Shown: positions 22,261 to 34,900 of the stretch, one piece after another
Position numbering within the stretch: the first letter of the stretch is position 1
Layout of the letters: each line of letters opens with the position of its first letter
Origin: Vespa crabro
Lineage: Eukaryota; Arthropoda; Insecta; Hymenoptera; Vespidae
NCBI RefSeq assembly: GCF_910589235.1
Contig: NC_060979.1
Span: 1,364,001-1,428,000 of the forward strand
Direction: 5' to 3'
Length of the DNA: 64,000 nucleotides
Position numbers and translations under genes: made by a program
Notes under the pieces: generated by a model
What the model was told of the DNA's origin: nothing
Seen by the model: only the letters and a program-made list of their open reading frames with translations
Database searches by the model: none

Positions 22261-25107
22261 CTATCGAGAATATAAGGTTTTCCTGTATATCTTCAGTATG
22301 ATTGCTGTAAATTTGTTTACTCGCTGAGTGTTGCGACGGTGATATATTAGTGGAAGGTTATTTTGGTCTTGGATTAGATCCTTTTTGTCACAATATATAA
22401 ACAGTTCCGGTGGGATATAGCCTGTCTTCAGTTTACTCCGTATTGCATCCTCGTCGTGTGTGATAAGATTTGTGATTAAACTATTGTTTGTACTCTCTAA
22501 GTTGCTGAAATATCTTCTAGTTAATTTAAGTACAAAGCAGTCAATTCTGTTTATGTTAGCATTATTGTATATAATCTCATTTTTAATTCTTTTCTTGTAC
22601 TCTGATTCGGCGGTTCGATGCGTCCTTAGGCACGATCTCAAGCAAGATCTCTCGAATCTTTTGATTTTTTCGATTATTGTTGGTCCAGTGTTCCATAGTA
22701 TAGGTGCTGCGTACGTTAATATAGGTCTCACCAATAGTCCATAGCAAATAATTTTTGCTTTCTTAGGGAGATTTTTGTTGTACAAAATTCTTGAGTTCAT
22801 TTTGAATGCTACTCTTGCCTTCTCTAACTGTAGTGCGTAATGCTTGTTGAGTCTAAGTAAGTGATCTAAGTGAACACCTAGGTATTTCACTATTCGTTTT
22901 TTTGGTATTTCTATTAACTCATTGGTGTGAATATCTATTGCTGTTAATTTAGTGCTGTCTATCTTTTTAACTGCTGAGTATTTGATCTGTTTTACCGGTC
23001 TTCTGAAAAATATAACTTCGCTTTTGCTTGGATTTATCTTTAGATTCCATTTTTTGTGATAGTTGTTTATATTGTTGATAGCTGTCTTGATTCTTTCTAT
23101 GTCTGTTTCTGCTTTGTAGATTATTAGATCATCAGTGTAAGCAATTGAATGAAATTTTTCGGAGTTATTCATTCCAAACTTGTTAATTAGTTCACTGTTG
23201 TAGATGTTAAACAGGATCGGCGATGTGACTGTATCTTGCTGTAAAATTGCTTCTAAAATTTTGTAGGACTTCGGCGAGATATTAGTGCCGTCCCACGTGC
23301 GGAAAGTTTTCCCAGCTATCATGTTAGCGATCATAAGCGTTAACCCACGGGAAATTGGTAGTCCTCAAGTTTTTGTATTAGTCCGTTCTTCCAAATGGAG
23401 TCGAACGCTTTTTCTAAGTCCAAAAGAACCGCACCGATGGCATATTCTTTATGCAGATAGTTGTTTAAGCTTGACGATAGTTTATGTATCGCGTGCGTAA
23501 TGGATACTTTAGCATTGAATCCGAATTGGTTATTCGGTATTATATTGTGCTTATTAACGTGGTCCATTATGTTTAGTTTGATGATTCTTTCAAATATTTT
23601 GCTTATACTCATAGTTATGCTAATGGATCTGTAGCTTTGTGGTTCTTCCGGGTTTTTTCCTTTTTTTAGTATCGGTAAAACTTTAGCCTGTTTCCATCTA
23701 TTAGGAAAGTACGCATTATTTATGGCGTTGTTGAAAATGATTGTGTATTCAATGATTGCTGATAGTGATAGGTTTTTTATGACTATTCCTGGAATATTGT
23801 TGAAACCGTAAGAAATTTTGTTTCTTAACTTCCTGATGATTGCTCCGACATCGGTATAAGAGATGAAATAGTTTATTTCATTCTTGTTTTATGATGGATC
23901 GTGTGCTGGAAATTGATCCGAGAAGGTCATAAAGGTGGATTTGGTATTCTTCATTCTTCTTCACGAATGATTTCCTGGTATTTTTGTGCGATTTCATCTG
24001 CTTTCTTTTTGGTGATGGATTAGAGTATCTCAGCGAGTTTATTCTTTCAAGATATCTGCCTATGACTTCCAATTTTAATAATGGATCAGTGATGTGTATT
24101 TCGTCTTCGTATACTAGATGCTGCATTGTTCTGCCAATCTCTTGATTGAATTCGTTTTTGTTTATATCTAGTCGGAAATTCTCAATGTTTGTGTGTTTTT
24201 GCGGTCTTAGATATTTGTTGATGGTCGGGAAAAATTCGTTTGCTTCTCTGTAGTTTATGTTCTTGGTTATTGATGACCAATATGAATTGACAGATTTTAA
24301 AATTTCAATTTGTAAATGTTTATTGATGTCTTTAATTGTTCTTTTGATCCTATGTACTTCCTGTTTGGTGTAGTTATATGGGCTTCTGTATCTTATGAAG
24401 TGTAGTCTAGTTATTAAAAAGGACTTTGTTGAGTGTAATTTCCTGATGTTAATGCTGACATATTTTTGGTAATAGTCATTTCTATTTGCTTGCACTTCGG
24501 GAATGATTTCCTTGATGGATTCGTTGATTCTTTGTTCTAGATTCCTAATGCTTAGATCAATTTCTTCTATTGATAGATTTCTGTTTGTGGGCAGCTGTGT
24601 ATTATCCGTTATTTTCGCGTCCATATGGTTAGCCAACTTACGCCAATTCGCTTTTTTGTAATTGTAGATGGCTGCTCTGGGTGTTGCCATTGATACGCCT
24701 TGGAAAAGCGAGTCTGAGTCAATTTTAAATGTTAATGCGTTGTGGTCGCTACCATATGGATTAGTTTGTATTTTGTTTCCGTTTAAATCCGAGATCTTTA
24801 TTCTACTATCCGCAATACAGTAGTCCAGGTAGGAGCTGCTTCTAGTGTATGTGGGATTGGCTGCTGATTATATTGTCGCTTTGAATTTAATGCCATTGTC
24901 TTGTTCCCATTGATGCAGGCGTCTGTCTCTATCATTTGTAGTCTTATCTCCCCAAATTGAGTTTCTAGTGTTTAAGTCTCCCGCTATGATATAATAAATT
25001 TCGTTGTCCCCTAGTCTGAAATCTCTAAATAGTCGATCGAGTTCCAAAATAAATGTGTTTTTTGCTGACTGTGTTGCGTAAATACTAAATATGATTAATG
25101 ATTTGTT
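22261..25107 (-). pseudogene. Retrotransposon ORF2 remnant: AP endonuclease and reverse transcriptase
   Basis: Reading down the minus strand, the endonuclease part starts at about 25107 (SLIIFSIYATQSAKNTF) with the motif AGDLNTRNSIWGD. A TAA stop follows at about 24870, then YLDYCIADSRI and the endonuclease motif YGSDHNALTF (about 24730-24760). The linker MATPRAAIYNYKKANWRKL opens a 270-codon frame (24690-23878). After another stop the reverse transcriptase starts (RWKQAKVLPILKKGKNPEE, then LLDLEKAFDSIW, motif A). A frameshift near 23337 follows, then TVTSPILFNIYNSEL and AYTDDLIIY (motif C, 23129-23143). The C-terminal part ends at 22261. YTDD replaces the common YADD. Confidence 0.85.
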
Positions 25108-25108
25108 T

Positions 25109-25128
25109 AACGCGGTATGATCGTTGAC
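25109..25128 (-). pseudogene. 5S rRNA (left 5), 5' stub
   Basis: First 20 nt of the interrupted 5S gene, GTCAACGATCATACCGCGTT, followed upstream by the normal 5S spacer. Confidence 0.9.
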
Positions 25129-25434
25129 TTGAAAGTTTTCCCATTTTATATACATTTTTTCTTCTAAAAAAATTGATTTATTCTAAAATATATTTCATTT
25201 GCATAAATATAATATTATTATATTAAGTGCGTTAAGTAAAATGTAGTGTACCATATAAACAAAAGGAGTAAATAAAAAATTCTTTAGTTTCTTCTCTTTG
25301 TTGGGTAGTAAGATTGCGATCAACGAAACAGGCATCTTAGATTCGGTGCAGATAAGTAGAAGTGACGTACAATGACGCATATCATTTTATTGTAGTTCAA
25401 GTTGTTTATAAAAAAAAAAACAAAGAAAAAAAAT

Positions 25435-25553
25435 GTCAACAACACACGGTGTTCCCAAGCGGTCACCCATCCAAGTACTAACCGTGCCCAACGTTGCTTA
25501 ACTTCAGTGATCGGACGAGAACTGGTGTTTTTCAACGCGGTATGATCGTTGAT
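25435..25553 (-). rRNA. 5S rRNA (left 6)
   Basis: 119 nt; first base A instead of G, GAAAAACACC variant, internal promoter intact. Confidence 0.93.
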
Positions 25554-25851
25554 TTGCTAATATTATTTTTTTATTCGTTATTTTTGTTCGTATAAAAATT
25601 GATTTATTATAAAGTATTTTTCAGTTGTTCTAAATCTATTAAGTACATTAAGTAAAATGGATTATATGATTTAAAAATTATATATAAGTTCTTTTAGTTT
25701 TTTCGCTTTGTGAGGAAGTAAAATTGCGATCGACGAAACAGGCAGCTTAGATTCGGTGCAGATGAGTAGAAGTGATGTACAATGACGCATATCATTTTCT
25801 TTTATTTTAGGTTGTTTATAAAAAAAGAAACAAAGAGAAAGTAAAAAAAAT

Positions 25852-25970
25852 GTCAACAACACACGGTGTTCCCAAGCGGTCACCCATCCAAGTACTAACC
25901 GTGCCCAACGTTGCTTAACTTCAGTGATCGGACGAGAACTGGTGTATTTCAACGCGGTATGATCGTTGAC
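25852..25970 (-). rRNA. 5S rRNA (left 7)
   Basis: 119 nt; GAAATACACC variant near position 22, internal promoter intact. Confidence 0.95.
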
Positions 25971-26279
25971 TAATCATTAATCTCATTTTATATGTATTTT
26001 TACGTCTAAAAAAATTGATTTATTCTAAAGTACATTTTATTTGTATAAATTATATTAAGTGTGTTAAGGAAAAAATGTAGTGTACCATATAAAAAAAAAA
26101 GGAGTAAATAAAAAATTCTTTAGTTTCTTCTCTTTGTTGGATAGTAAGATTGCAATCAACGAAACATTCGATCAACTTAGATTCGGTGCAGATGAACAGG
26201 AATGACCTAGAGTGACACATATTATTTTTTTGTAGTTTAGGTTGTTTATAAAAAAATATAAAAAAGAAAGTAAAAAAAT

Positions 26280-26398
26280 GTCAACAACACACGGTGTTCC
26301 CAAGCGGTCAGCCATCCAAGTACTAACCGTGCCCAACGTTGCTTAACTTCAGTGATCGAACGAGAACTGGTGCTTTACAACGCAGTGTAATCGTTGAC
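26280..26398 (-). rRNA. 5S rRNA (left 8), variant
   Basis: 119 nt with several changes: ACACTGCG near the 5' end, CGTTCGATC, and GGATGGCTGACC within the internal promoter. ACACTGCG and ATGGCTGACC recur in right 5, its partner in the other arm. It may be transcribed poorly. Confidence 0.85.
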
Positions 26399-26705
26399 TC
26401 GCCAATTTTACCTTTTCATTTGTTATTTCTGGACTCGTTAAAATTGTTTTATTATTGAGTATTTTTTATTCATTTTGAATATATTAAGTTTATTAAATAA
26501 AACGGTATGTTCGAATTACAAAAAATATGTATATATATTTAAGTTTTTTTATATTCTTCAATTTGTGAAAAAATAAGATTGCGATCAACGAAACAGGCAT
26601 CTTATATTAGGTAGAGATGTATAGAAGTAACCTACAACGACGCTTATTATTCTATTGTAGTTTAGGTTGTTTATAAAAAAAAATAAAGAAAAAAAGTAAA
26701 AAAAT

Positions 26706-26824
26706 GTCAACAACACACGGTGTTCCCAAGCGGTCACCCATCCAAGTACTAACCGTGCCCAACGTTGCTTAACTTCAGTGATCGGACGAGAACTGGTGTT
26801 TTTCAACGCGGTATGATCGTTGAC
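26706..26824 (-). rRNA. 5S rRNA (left 9)
   Basis: 119 nt, GAAAAACACC variant. Its downstream spacer pairs with that of right 4. Confidence 0.95.
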
Positions 26825-27122
26825 TTGCTAGTATTATTTTCTTATTCGTTATTTTTGTTCGTATAAAAATTGATTTATTATAAAGTATTTTTCAGTTGTT
26901 CTAAATCTATTAAGTACATTAAGTAAAATGGATTATAAGATTTAAAAATTATATATAAATTCTTTTAGTTTTTTCGCTTTGTGAGGAAGTAAGATTGCGA
27001 TCGACGAAACAGGCAGCTTAGATTCGGTGCAGATGAGTAGAAGTGATGTACAATGACGCATATCATTTTCTTTTATTTTAGGTTGTTTATAAAAAAAGAA
27101 ACAAAGAGAAAGTAAAAAAAAT

Positions 27123-27243
27123 GTCAACAACACACGGTGTTCCCAAGCGGTCACCCCCATCCAAATACTAACCGTGCCCAACGTTGCTTAACTTCAGTGA
27201 TCGGACGAGAATTGGTGCTTTACAACGTAGTATGATCGTTGAT
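27123..27243 (-). pseudogene. 5S rRNA (left 10), probably inactive
   Basis: 121 nt: two extra G in the box C region (GGATGGGGGTGACC), plus GTATTTGG, CCAATTCTCG and ATACTACG changes. The insertion alters the internal promoter and the 5S fold, so this is probably a pseudogene. Confidence 0.75.
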
Positions 27244-27573
27244 TTGCCAACTTAACCACTTTATTCCTCATTTCTCTGTTCCTCAAGATTGATTTATTCT
27301 TAAGAATTTTTTATTCCTACTGAAGGTATTAAGTCTGTCACCTAAAATGATATGTATGATTAAACAGAAATATATATACATCTTCTTTCATATATTTTAT
27401 ATGCATTTGTTTTTTAGATTCTTCGTCTTGTGGGGAAGTAAAATTGTGTTTAGGGTTACAGGTATCGTAGATTGCGTGCTGGCGACTGATGAGTTAAGTT
27501 CGACGATGCTCATCATTTGATTGCAGTTTTGGTTGTTTATAAAAAAAGTATAATGAAAAACAACAAAAAGAAT

Positions 27574-27692
27574 GTCAACAACACACGGTGTTCCCAAGCG
27601 GTCACCCATCCAAGTACTAACCGTGCCCAACGTTGCTTAACTTCAGTGATCGGACGAGAACTGGTGTTTTTCAACGCGGTATGGTCGTTGAC
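27574..27692 (-). rRNA. 5S rRNA (left 11)
   Basis: 119 nt, ACGACCATACCGCG variant, internal promoter intact. Innermost gene of the left array. Confidence 0.95.
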
Positions 27693-27699
27693 TTGTAAA

Positions 27700-29300
27700 T
27701 TGTGTAATTTTAGATGATTTTTTTGTTGTTCATAAATATTGAATTTTAAAGTATTTTTTATTCATATTAAGTAGATTAAATGTGTTAAGTAGCATGGAAT
27801 GTATCATTTAAGATATGAGGACTGTATGCAATTTTTTTTTTATACAAAAATTATGGTATATTTTTGTTACAAACTTTTAAATCTTAATGGTTATAAATGG
27901 CCAAATGATCAAAATTTTAAACATTTTCGCAGATTATAAAGATGTTTTATCTCAAATTTCAATGAAATTGAACGTTTATATTAAAAAATAGCGGTCATTT
28001 TTTTGTATATGTTTGAATCATAAATGTTAAATTAATGAAATATAACTGAATAGTTCGAATTAAAATTTGATTGAATCTTTTGTAAATTATAAAGATAGTT
28101 TATTTAAAATTTTAAACAAATTGATTGACTATTTTTAAATTTCATGCTTTTATATTAGTTAATAACATCTTACTATGTTGATGTTTCTTTTATTGATTGT
28201 ACGTATTTCTCCCGAACGATTTTTTATTTTATTGATTTTTTAATCATTCAGATTTTTTGATAAATAATGATTATAAGAAAAATATATTTATCATCTTTTT
28301 CTTTATAACATCATTTAATAATATGAACCTAGTATAGTTTTTATTTCAAAATATTATTGATTCGATTACAAGTAACATCATTTGTTTAGAAAAATCTGTA
28401 TTACAGTCTGTCGCCATTTGTGTGCAAGTAATAAAATATCAATTATTGCAAATATTTTTTTTCATTCATTTAATAAATAATTATAGTTGCGTTAAAAAAA
28501 TAAAAAGAAATAAACAAAGAAAGAAAGTTATCCTCAATTTCAATAAAAAAAAAAAAAAAGATTGAGAATTCGTCAACAATTTTTTAATCATTTTGATTAT
28601 AACATCTTGCTAATTGTTTAAAAAAAATTATTTCTGAATAAAAGACACAATATCTTTTAAAAATCATCGTTATTTATTTTATTCATGAAACGGCATGATG
28701 TCAACAATTTAAGAGTTTAAACTTTTAATCCTTTATTTCGTATTATAAATTAAAGACAATAATTTCGAGACGTACAATTTGTTTACAGTTTTATGTAAAT
28801 AAAAAATATCGTAACGTTTTAATCGAAAAGAAAAAGAAAAAAAAAGACTTTTTTATTTTGATAAGGTGCAAGATAAGAAGAAAAACATTCAAACTGATAT
28901 CAGCCGTTAAGAAAGCAACCGTACTTGCTCGTATACTTTCTAATAACTGATTAGAAGAGAACTGATAACAAAGAGACTCGTGGAAGTATACTTTATATCA
29001 GATTTATAGCGTAATTCGTGTGATAAGAACCTCTAAAATCCAACGAATCATATTAAATTAATTACTTCACAATTCGAATACTCGTTTTTCACGAAGTCTT
29101 TGCTTTATGTACTTCCAAACATTTTTTCGACGTGAATTAATATCGAACGACTGCCATTTCAATCGATTGATGAATCAAATTTCACTTTTCTGATAGTACA
29201 GATCTGTCTCCTGGTTTTTCGGTTCATTATCATCCTGTAAAATGCAATTTTAATTCTTTTGCAGGATAAAAAAAAAAATAACCAATGTTTAGCAGATACC
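27700..29300. other. AT-rich spacer inside the palindrome
   Basis: The first 150 bp still resemble the inner flank of the right array (44100-44273, reversed). Beyond that, no gene or element was recognised. Confidence 0.5.
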
Positions 29301-29327
29301 AACGATGTCATTATCTTTTTTCTTTTT

Positions 29328-29579
29328 TTATTTTAGATTTTCAACATTCTTTTCAGCACTCGTAGAACTCTTAAACAAGTACAAGCTTATGTGAATTTTT
29401 TCCTTAGGTACAAAGATCTGGTTAAACATCGACTTGTTTTTTCTCTCTTCGTAAAGTTCTAACCACTTTCTAACGAATGTTCTTGACTTACTCGTATATC
29501 TTAATGATAACTCCTTCGGATATTTTCGGTGTTCAGAACGAAACGCAGATTTAACACGCGACGCGTACGTTGCACTCAA
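29328..29579 (-). pseudogene. Tc1/mariner-superfamily N-terminal fragment
   Basis: The minus-strand open stretch beginning ATYASRVKSAFRSEHRKYPK and reading SLRYTSKSRTFVRKWLELYEERKN resembles the N-terminal helix-turn-helix of some insect Tc1/mariner-superfamily transposases (R..AVF...HP.GPKLS...A......FV.KW...Y). Nothing catalytic follows. Recognition is by pattern only. Confidence 0.35.
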
Positions 29580-29692
29580 TGATGATAACCGAAATTACGA
29601 TTACAGACAATGTCGTTCACTGTTGAAAGTTCAAGAAAAAAAAACTGAGACATTCTTTGAGACGTATTAAAAGAATAGGGGTAATTTACTAT

Positions 29693-30966
29693 TTGGATTG
29701 TTTAGAAAGTAATTTCGTTTTTTCCGGACAGAGAATTTAATTGTATTTTTTTTCACATTTAAGTCGCATAATCATTACATGTTTTGAGAGCTAATATAGC
29801 AAGACTTGTATGTGAAAAAATCCAATTGATTCTACGCAGTAGTTTTTGGTTCGTGCTCTTTTAAATATGGAGAGCAATAAGCAGCATTTTCGTCATATTT
29901 TACTTTTTTACTATAGAAAAGGTAAAAATGCTGTTCAAGCTAGAAAGAAATTAACCGATGTGTATGGAGAAGATGTGTTGACAGTACGCCAGTGCCAGAA
30001 CTGGTTTGCAAAATTTCGATCCGGCAATTTTGATGTCGAAGATGCACCACGTTTTGGAAGGTCCGTTGAAGCTGATAAAGACACGATAAAGGCATTAGTT
30101 GATGCAAACCGGCGAATAACAACACGTGAGATCGGTGAGAGTTTAAATTTATCAAGTTCAACTGTTTATGACCACTTGAAAGGCCAGGGTTTAACCTCGA
30201 AGCTCGATATATGGGTTTCCCATGTTCTCACGAAGAGAAATTTGTGTCGTTGCGTTGACGTTTGTGATTCGCTTCACAATCGTCACGAAAATGATCCATT
30301 TTTGAAGCGCATCATTACTGGGGACGAAAAATGGATTGTATATAACAATGTCAAAAGCAAGAGATCATGGAGCAAAAAAGATGAACCGGCTCAAATCATT
30401 TCCAAAGCCAATATCCATCAAAAAAAGGTGATGCTGTCTGTTTGGTGGGATTTTAAAGGAATCGTTTTCTTTGAGATTTTATCGGATAACACAACAATTA
30501 ATTCGGAAGCCTATTGTCATCAACTGGAAAAACTGAATGATGCACTTCAACAGAAAAGGCCAGAATTAATCAACAGAAAAGGTATAGTGTTCCTCCAAGA
30601 TAATGCGAGATCTCATACAAGTTTGGTCACTCGCTAAAAGCTTTTACAGCTTGAATGCCACACCCACCATATTCTCCATATCTGGCACCTTCCGATTATT
30701 ATTTGTTCTGGTCACTGCAAAGTTTTTTAGACGGTAAAACCTTCACTTCAAATGAGGAGGTCAAAAACCATCTCGATCAGTTTTTTGCCAGCAAAGACCA
30801 AAAATTTTATGAGCGTGGAATCATGCTACTACCAGAAAGATGGCAAAAGGTATTGGACCAGAATGGCCAATATATAATTTAATAAAATATTTGTTCATTA
30901 TACGAAAATTGTCTTTCATTTTCACAAAAAAAAAAAAAAAACGAAATTACTTTCCGAACAACCCAT
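29693..30966 (+). mobile_element. mariner element with both terminal repeats
   Basis: The left end (TTGGATTGTTTAGAAAGTAA) and the right end, reversed (TGGGTTGTTCGGAAAGTAA), form the terminal inverted repeats and continue in TTTCGTTTTTT. The total of about 1.27 kb is the normal mariner size. A TA lies just outside the left end. The transposase fills the element but is broken near its C-terminus, so this copy is inactive yet young. Confidence 0.8.
29867..30882 (+). pseudogene. mariner transposase, one stop and one frameshift
   Basis: Starts at ATG 29867 (MESNKQHFRHILLFYYRKGK). The N-terminal half has two helix-turn-helix regions (TVRQCQNWFAKFRSGNF; TTREIGESLNLSSSTVYDHL). First catalytic aspartate is in ITGDEKWI, second in FLQDNARSH, third in YSPYLAPSDYYLFW, matching the mariner DD34D plan of about 345 residues. 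A TAA at 30635-30637 replaces the expected glutamine codon in TR-KLLQLE. A small deletion shortly after shifts the frame, and the remainder (MPHPPYSPYLAPSDYY to NGQYII) is open from 30655 to 30882. All three aspartates remain, but no full protein can be made. Confidence 0.85.
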
Positions 30967-30967
30967 T

Positions 30968-31596
30968 AATTCACGTTAGAATCAGGAATGTAACTGTTTT
31001 ATCGATCGTATGTTTGTTAAGCCTAACACATTATTATCGGACAGATAGTATATCGCAACGTTCTATATTATTTTCTTTATCTTTCCTTTATTTTTCTTCA
31101 TTGTGGAATAATATCGTTAGCTTTAATATCGTTTTTCATTTTATTATTTAAATAAATAGTTTCAACAATTATTAGTAAATTAAAACGTTGATTATTTTTT
31201 TAATTATTTGTATCAATTTAGTTCAAATTAAATTTTCATAATATTAATAAAATGTTGCATATAAGCGCACATATCTGTGGATGAACGTATCAAATATTTA
31301 TTTCATTTAACAAAATGCGTCTAATATATTCATGTTAGAAATAGATTATAATAATCAGAGCGCTAAACACGACATTTTAACGAAAAAAAATTAAATTAAA
31401 TTTCTCCAAATTGACAGATTGTTAGTGATTTAGTTAGATTTAGACACGTTGTATATTAAAAATGTCTGTATGGCGAATTCGAATTTTGTCCAGGTATTTC
31501 AATATCAACAAAAATTTTTTTTTGGTTTATTAATAATGGCTAATTATGTTATTTTATATTATTGTGGATATTACAAAAATGATAATTTATAATTTG

Positions 31597-31643
<47 letters not shown>

Positions 31644-31915
31644 CATTTTTTTTATTTTATTAATATTTAAAAGAAATAAAAAAAAAAGAAAATAATGAAG
31701 TTACAAAAATGAGAAACTAGTTTAAATGTAAAAATTTGAGTCAAATATATTCATATAAATAATAAATATATCATTCATAATGCTCATCTTATCAATACTT
31801 ATTCAAATAATTTGATTCTATGCACATTTATTACATACTGTATGTCCAAAATTTTTATCAAAATGTCATTAACAATATTCCAGTAATAATTATTCAAGTC
31901 TAGTTGTTTCATAAT
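30968..31915. other. AT-rich spacer with an (AT)n tract
   Basis: (AT)n at about 31601-31639. No coding content seen. This is the 3' flank of the odorant receptor gene to its right. Confidence 0.5.
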
Positions 31916-31920
31916 TTTTT

Positions 31921-34900
31921 TTACATAAACGTTCGTAGTACCGATAGGTAAGCCATCGATGTCTTCATTATCTGCAAAAATTTACAAAAAGATAAGAGAT
32001 CATTTGAATCTCGAAATGTTTATTAAACTATCGAAAATATTCGAAATAAACAGTTCAGAAAATTAAAAAAAAAAAAAAAAAGAAATAGAAAAGAAAAAAA
32101 CAATTAACGAGATATAATATTTCTTTGTAGAAATAAAACAAACAAAAGATGCAAGTGATAAATAAAAAAAAAAAAATATTAGACGAAACATTTCACCTCG
32201 TTTAATGACGAAAAGTTAATAAATAAAAATGATTAATAACAAATTAATAAAAATGAAGACTTCTAAAGAAAGTCAAAACATGAAGAACACAATCATAGAT
32301 TAAAAAAAAAAAGAAATTAACGTGAGAGAATAACGAAAGTAAAATCTAAGAAAAAGAAAAATGATTAACCGAATGCCGATTAAAAGATAAAAATCTCAAA
32401 AATAAAAGAAATGAAAAAGAAAAAAGGAAGACAAAAAATGTAGGAAGAAGAAATATTAATAATAATGACTCACGTCGGTAAATGTGCGCAAGGATACAAC
32501 ACAAAACTTCGCGCAAGTCAATCGTAGTGGTTTCCTAGCACGAATCATACAAATGTAAATCGATTTCACATCGATCGTCGACAGCTCGTACCAGTCGCAA
32601 TGATAAAGCGCCTCGCACAAGTTAGTGCTCTGGATTAAAGTAGGAAAAGAAAAATAAAAGGAAACAAAATCGTATCAATAAACGATTGAATCAAATTACA
32701 GATTGAATTGCAATTCAATAACAATTCGATTAATTACTTCCTCGATGAGACATTCACCGATGTAACAATAAGTGAACAATGTGCTCGACAAAACGAACAT
32801 GTATATAAGGAACGTTAATATACCGACTCCTTCTAATACCGCTAAACTCTACAAAAATTAGAAATTATTTATTTAATCATGTAAGATACAGAAATTTCCG
32901 TAAAGTGACGTATACGTACAGAAAGTGTTTGATAACTCGATATACAAATCTGAAACGTTGTACCTAACAATTGTTGACCAATAACGATATTAAAACTATC
33001 TTCTAATATATCCGCTAATCTGAAACAGATACGAAAAAGACAAACTATTTTTTTTTAATGACATCTTCCTTGTACTAAAAGAAAAAAAATTTGTTTCATT
33101 GTAAAGTAGTATTAGTGCGTATTAATGTTAAAAATTATGAGAAACGTGACATTTCTATTTGTGCTAAGGAACGACTTTAAGATTTAAAACAATATCTTCG
33201 AATTTTTCTGCGGAAAAATCAAATATTAATAATTCGTTGTAATCGAAAGAACGTATTCAAAATAAAAATTTATTCGATTTTAAATCTAAAATAATGTCAT
33301 TAAAAAGTAATTTGAAGGATTAAAACGACTATCTCGAATTATACTTTTCGTGATAAAATACAAATAACAAATAAATTGATATAAAAGAAAAATATTTTTA
33401 TACATACACTAAATTATATTAGATGTATATTAATTAGAATAAAAAATATATTTGTCCCATTTCGAATGTTGGAACAAACATGGCATCGTTGAAAATATTT
33501 TTGAATTTTTATTTTCGCATAAATCTGGAATGCAATCCATCATCTTTGAAATTTTTCTTTTAATTAGCTTGCTTTCAATCTCATTAATAAACAATTGTAT
33601 TATTAAAAACAATCTTATTAGGAAACAAACCTATATAATTTTATCGAAACGAAATTGTAATAAACCTTTAAGAAAAAAAAGACAAAATTTCAAAAAATTC
33701 ATATCTTGAAAATACATCCAAAAACACGCGTCTCATAATTCATATAGTGTTCAATGGATTTGAATCATATAAAAAGAAAGAAAAAAAAAAAAAAGGAAGA
33801 TTTCACTCAGTAGACGATCCTTTATTAATTGGACAGTTTAATTAAAGAAGTAACGTCACCTTATCAAACGATGATGTCGAAGAATCATTTTATGAATTCC
33901 TTCCCTTGAGCCATCGATATCATTTAAAACATTCTTTACTCTGCACTTCAATATTGCCAATTGACCGGTAAGATGAAAACCGGTAGAAGCCAATAAACAA
34001 TCAGTTCCGATGTAACCGGAAATGACCATTGTTATACGTAAAAATTCGTGTATACAACCAAACGCATACCTTTTTGTATCGTACGGCTTCAATAACGGCT
34101 TTATTTTATAAGGTAATTTATATTCCAATGAAGAATTTTTCATAACTGCATAGAGAAAGAATTATAATTAACATTAATAGTCATTATCTTTTTCTAATCA
34201 TTTTCACGATTTATTATTGTATTGTCGTATGCAGATAAGGAACGAATTTATTTTTTATATCATATTTTATATTTAATATCAATTAATTTTCTATAGATTT
34301 TATATAGATATATTATTATGTTGGAAACTATGAAACGGGCTTTTCTATTTAGTTATTTATCTTCATTCAACGCCCGTTTCATAGTTTCCAACCTAATATA
34401 TATTACATATGTGCAATTATTCATTATGAAATTAATTTTCGTACACAAGAATTTTATTATTATAATATTAATTATTGTTTTTTCTTATATCTCTTTTTCT
34501 TTTTCTTTTCATTATTATTATTATCATAATTATTATCATATACATTATTATAATTGTTATATTAATATCTTGTAATTATTTAATTCATTCAAAATGTGAA
34601 TTTTTTAAATATATTATATATGAATTTTTAATCCATTATGCAATTTTCTATACGTAAATGTATTATGGATGTCCAAAATAAATCGTTACAAATTTTCATT
34701 CTGAAAATATCAGACAAATATTGAAAGAAATTTGTTTAAATAATAAATATTGTTTAAATAACTCCAAAAATTGAAAATGGATAAGAAAATATTGAATAAA
34801 AAAGTTAATTGATCATTTATACAGAATATATTGCCATTAGAAAAAGTGTAGATTCATATTTGTAAATATAAAGTTGTCATTTCAATGACCTTGAAATATT

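Larger units (their letters stand above)
21705..25108 (-). mobile_element. 5'-truncated non-LTR retrotransposon inserted inside a 5S rRNA gene
   Basis: The 3.4-kb element lies in the same orientation as the 5S gene. Its 3' end is an A tail (T run at 21705-21726 on the plus strand). Its 5' end is cut off inside the endonuclease domain at about 25107. The 12-bp duplication AAYGCRGTATGA (21693-21704 and 25109-25120) marks target-primed insertion after about base 8 of the 5S gene. It encodes an APE-type endonuclease and a reverse transcriptase like those of the Jockey-type superfamily. Stops and frameshifts make it inactive. Confidence 0.85.
20063..27692 (-). repeat. 5S rRNA gene array, left (11 genes, one interrupted)
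   Basis: The tandem array has a unit of about 420 bp (one unit about 261 bp), all genes on the minus strand. Each gene is followed by a T run on its own strand (terminator of RNA polymerase III) and preceded about 20-30 bp upstream by a conserved TATATAAAATG-like element, which probably sets the start as in other insects. The spacers share a long conserved text (for example GCGATCAACGAAACAGG). The array is transcribed away from the odorant receptor genes. Confidence 0.95.
12290..27800 (+). repeat. Left arm of a large inverted duplication
   Basis: Read backwards, this region matches the right arm (about 44200-51815) in the same order. The flank at 12290-12560 matches 51530-51815, the exon at 14400-14510 matches 49708-49800, the gene 5' part at 17650-18960 matches 47320-48780, the array border at 19860-20060 matches 47030-47290, and the 5S arrays match each other. 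Divergence is roughly 15-25 percent outside the 5S genes. The arm is longer because of left-only insertions: 861 bp at 15009, 890 bp at 13355, about 770 bp near 19000-19770, and 3.4 kb at 21705. Confidence 0.75.
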
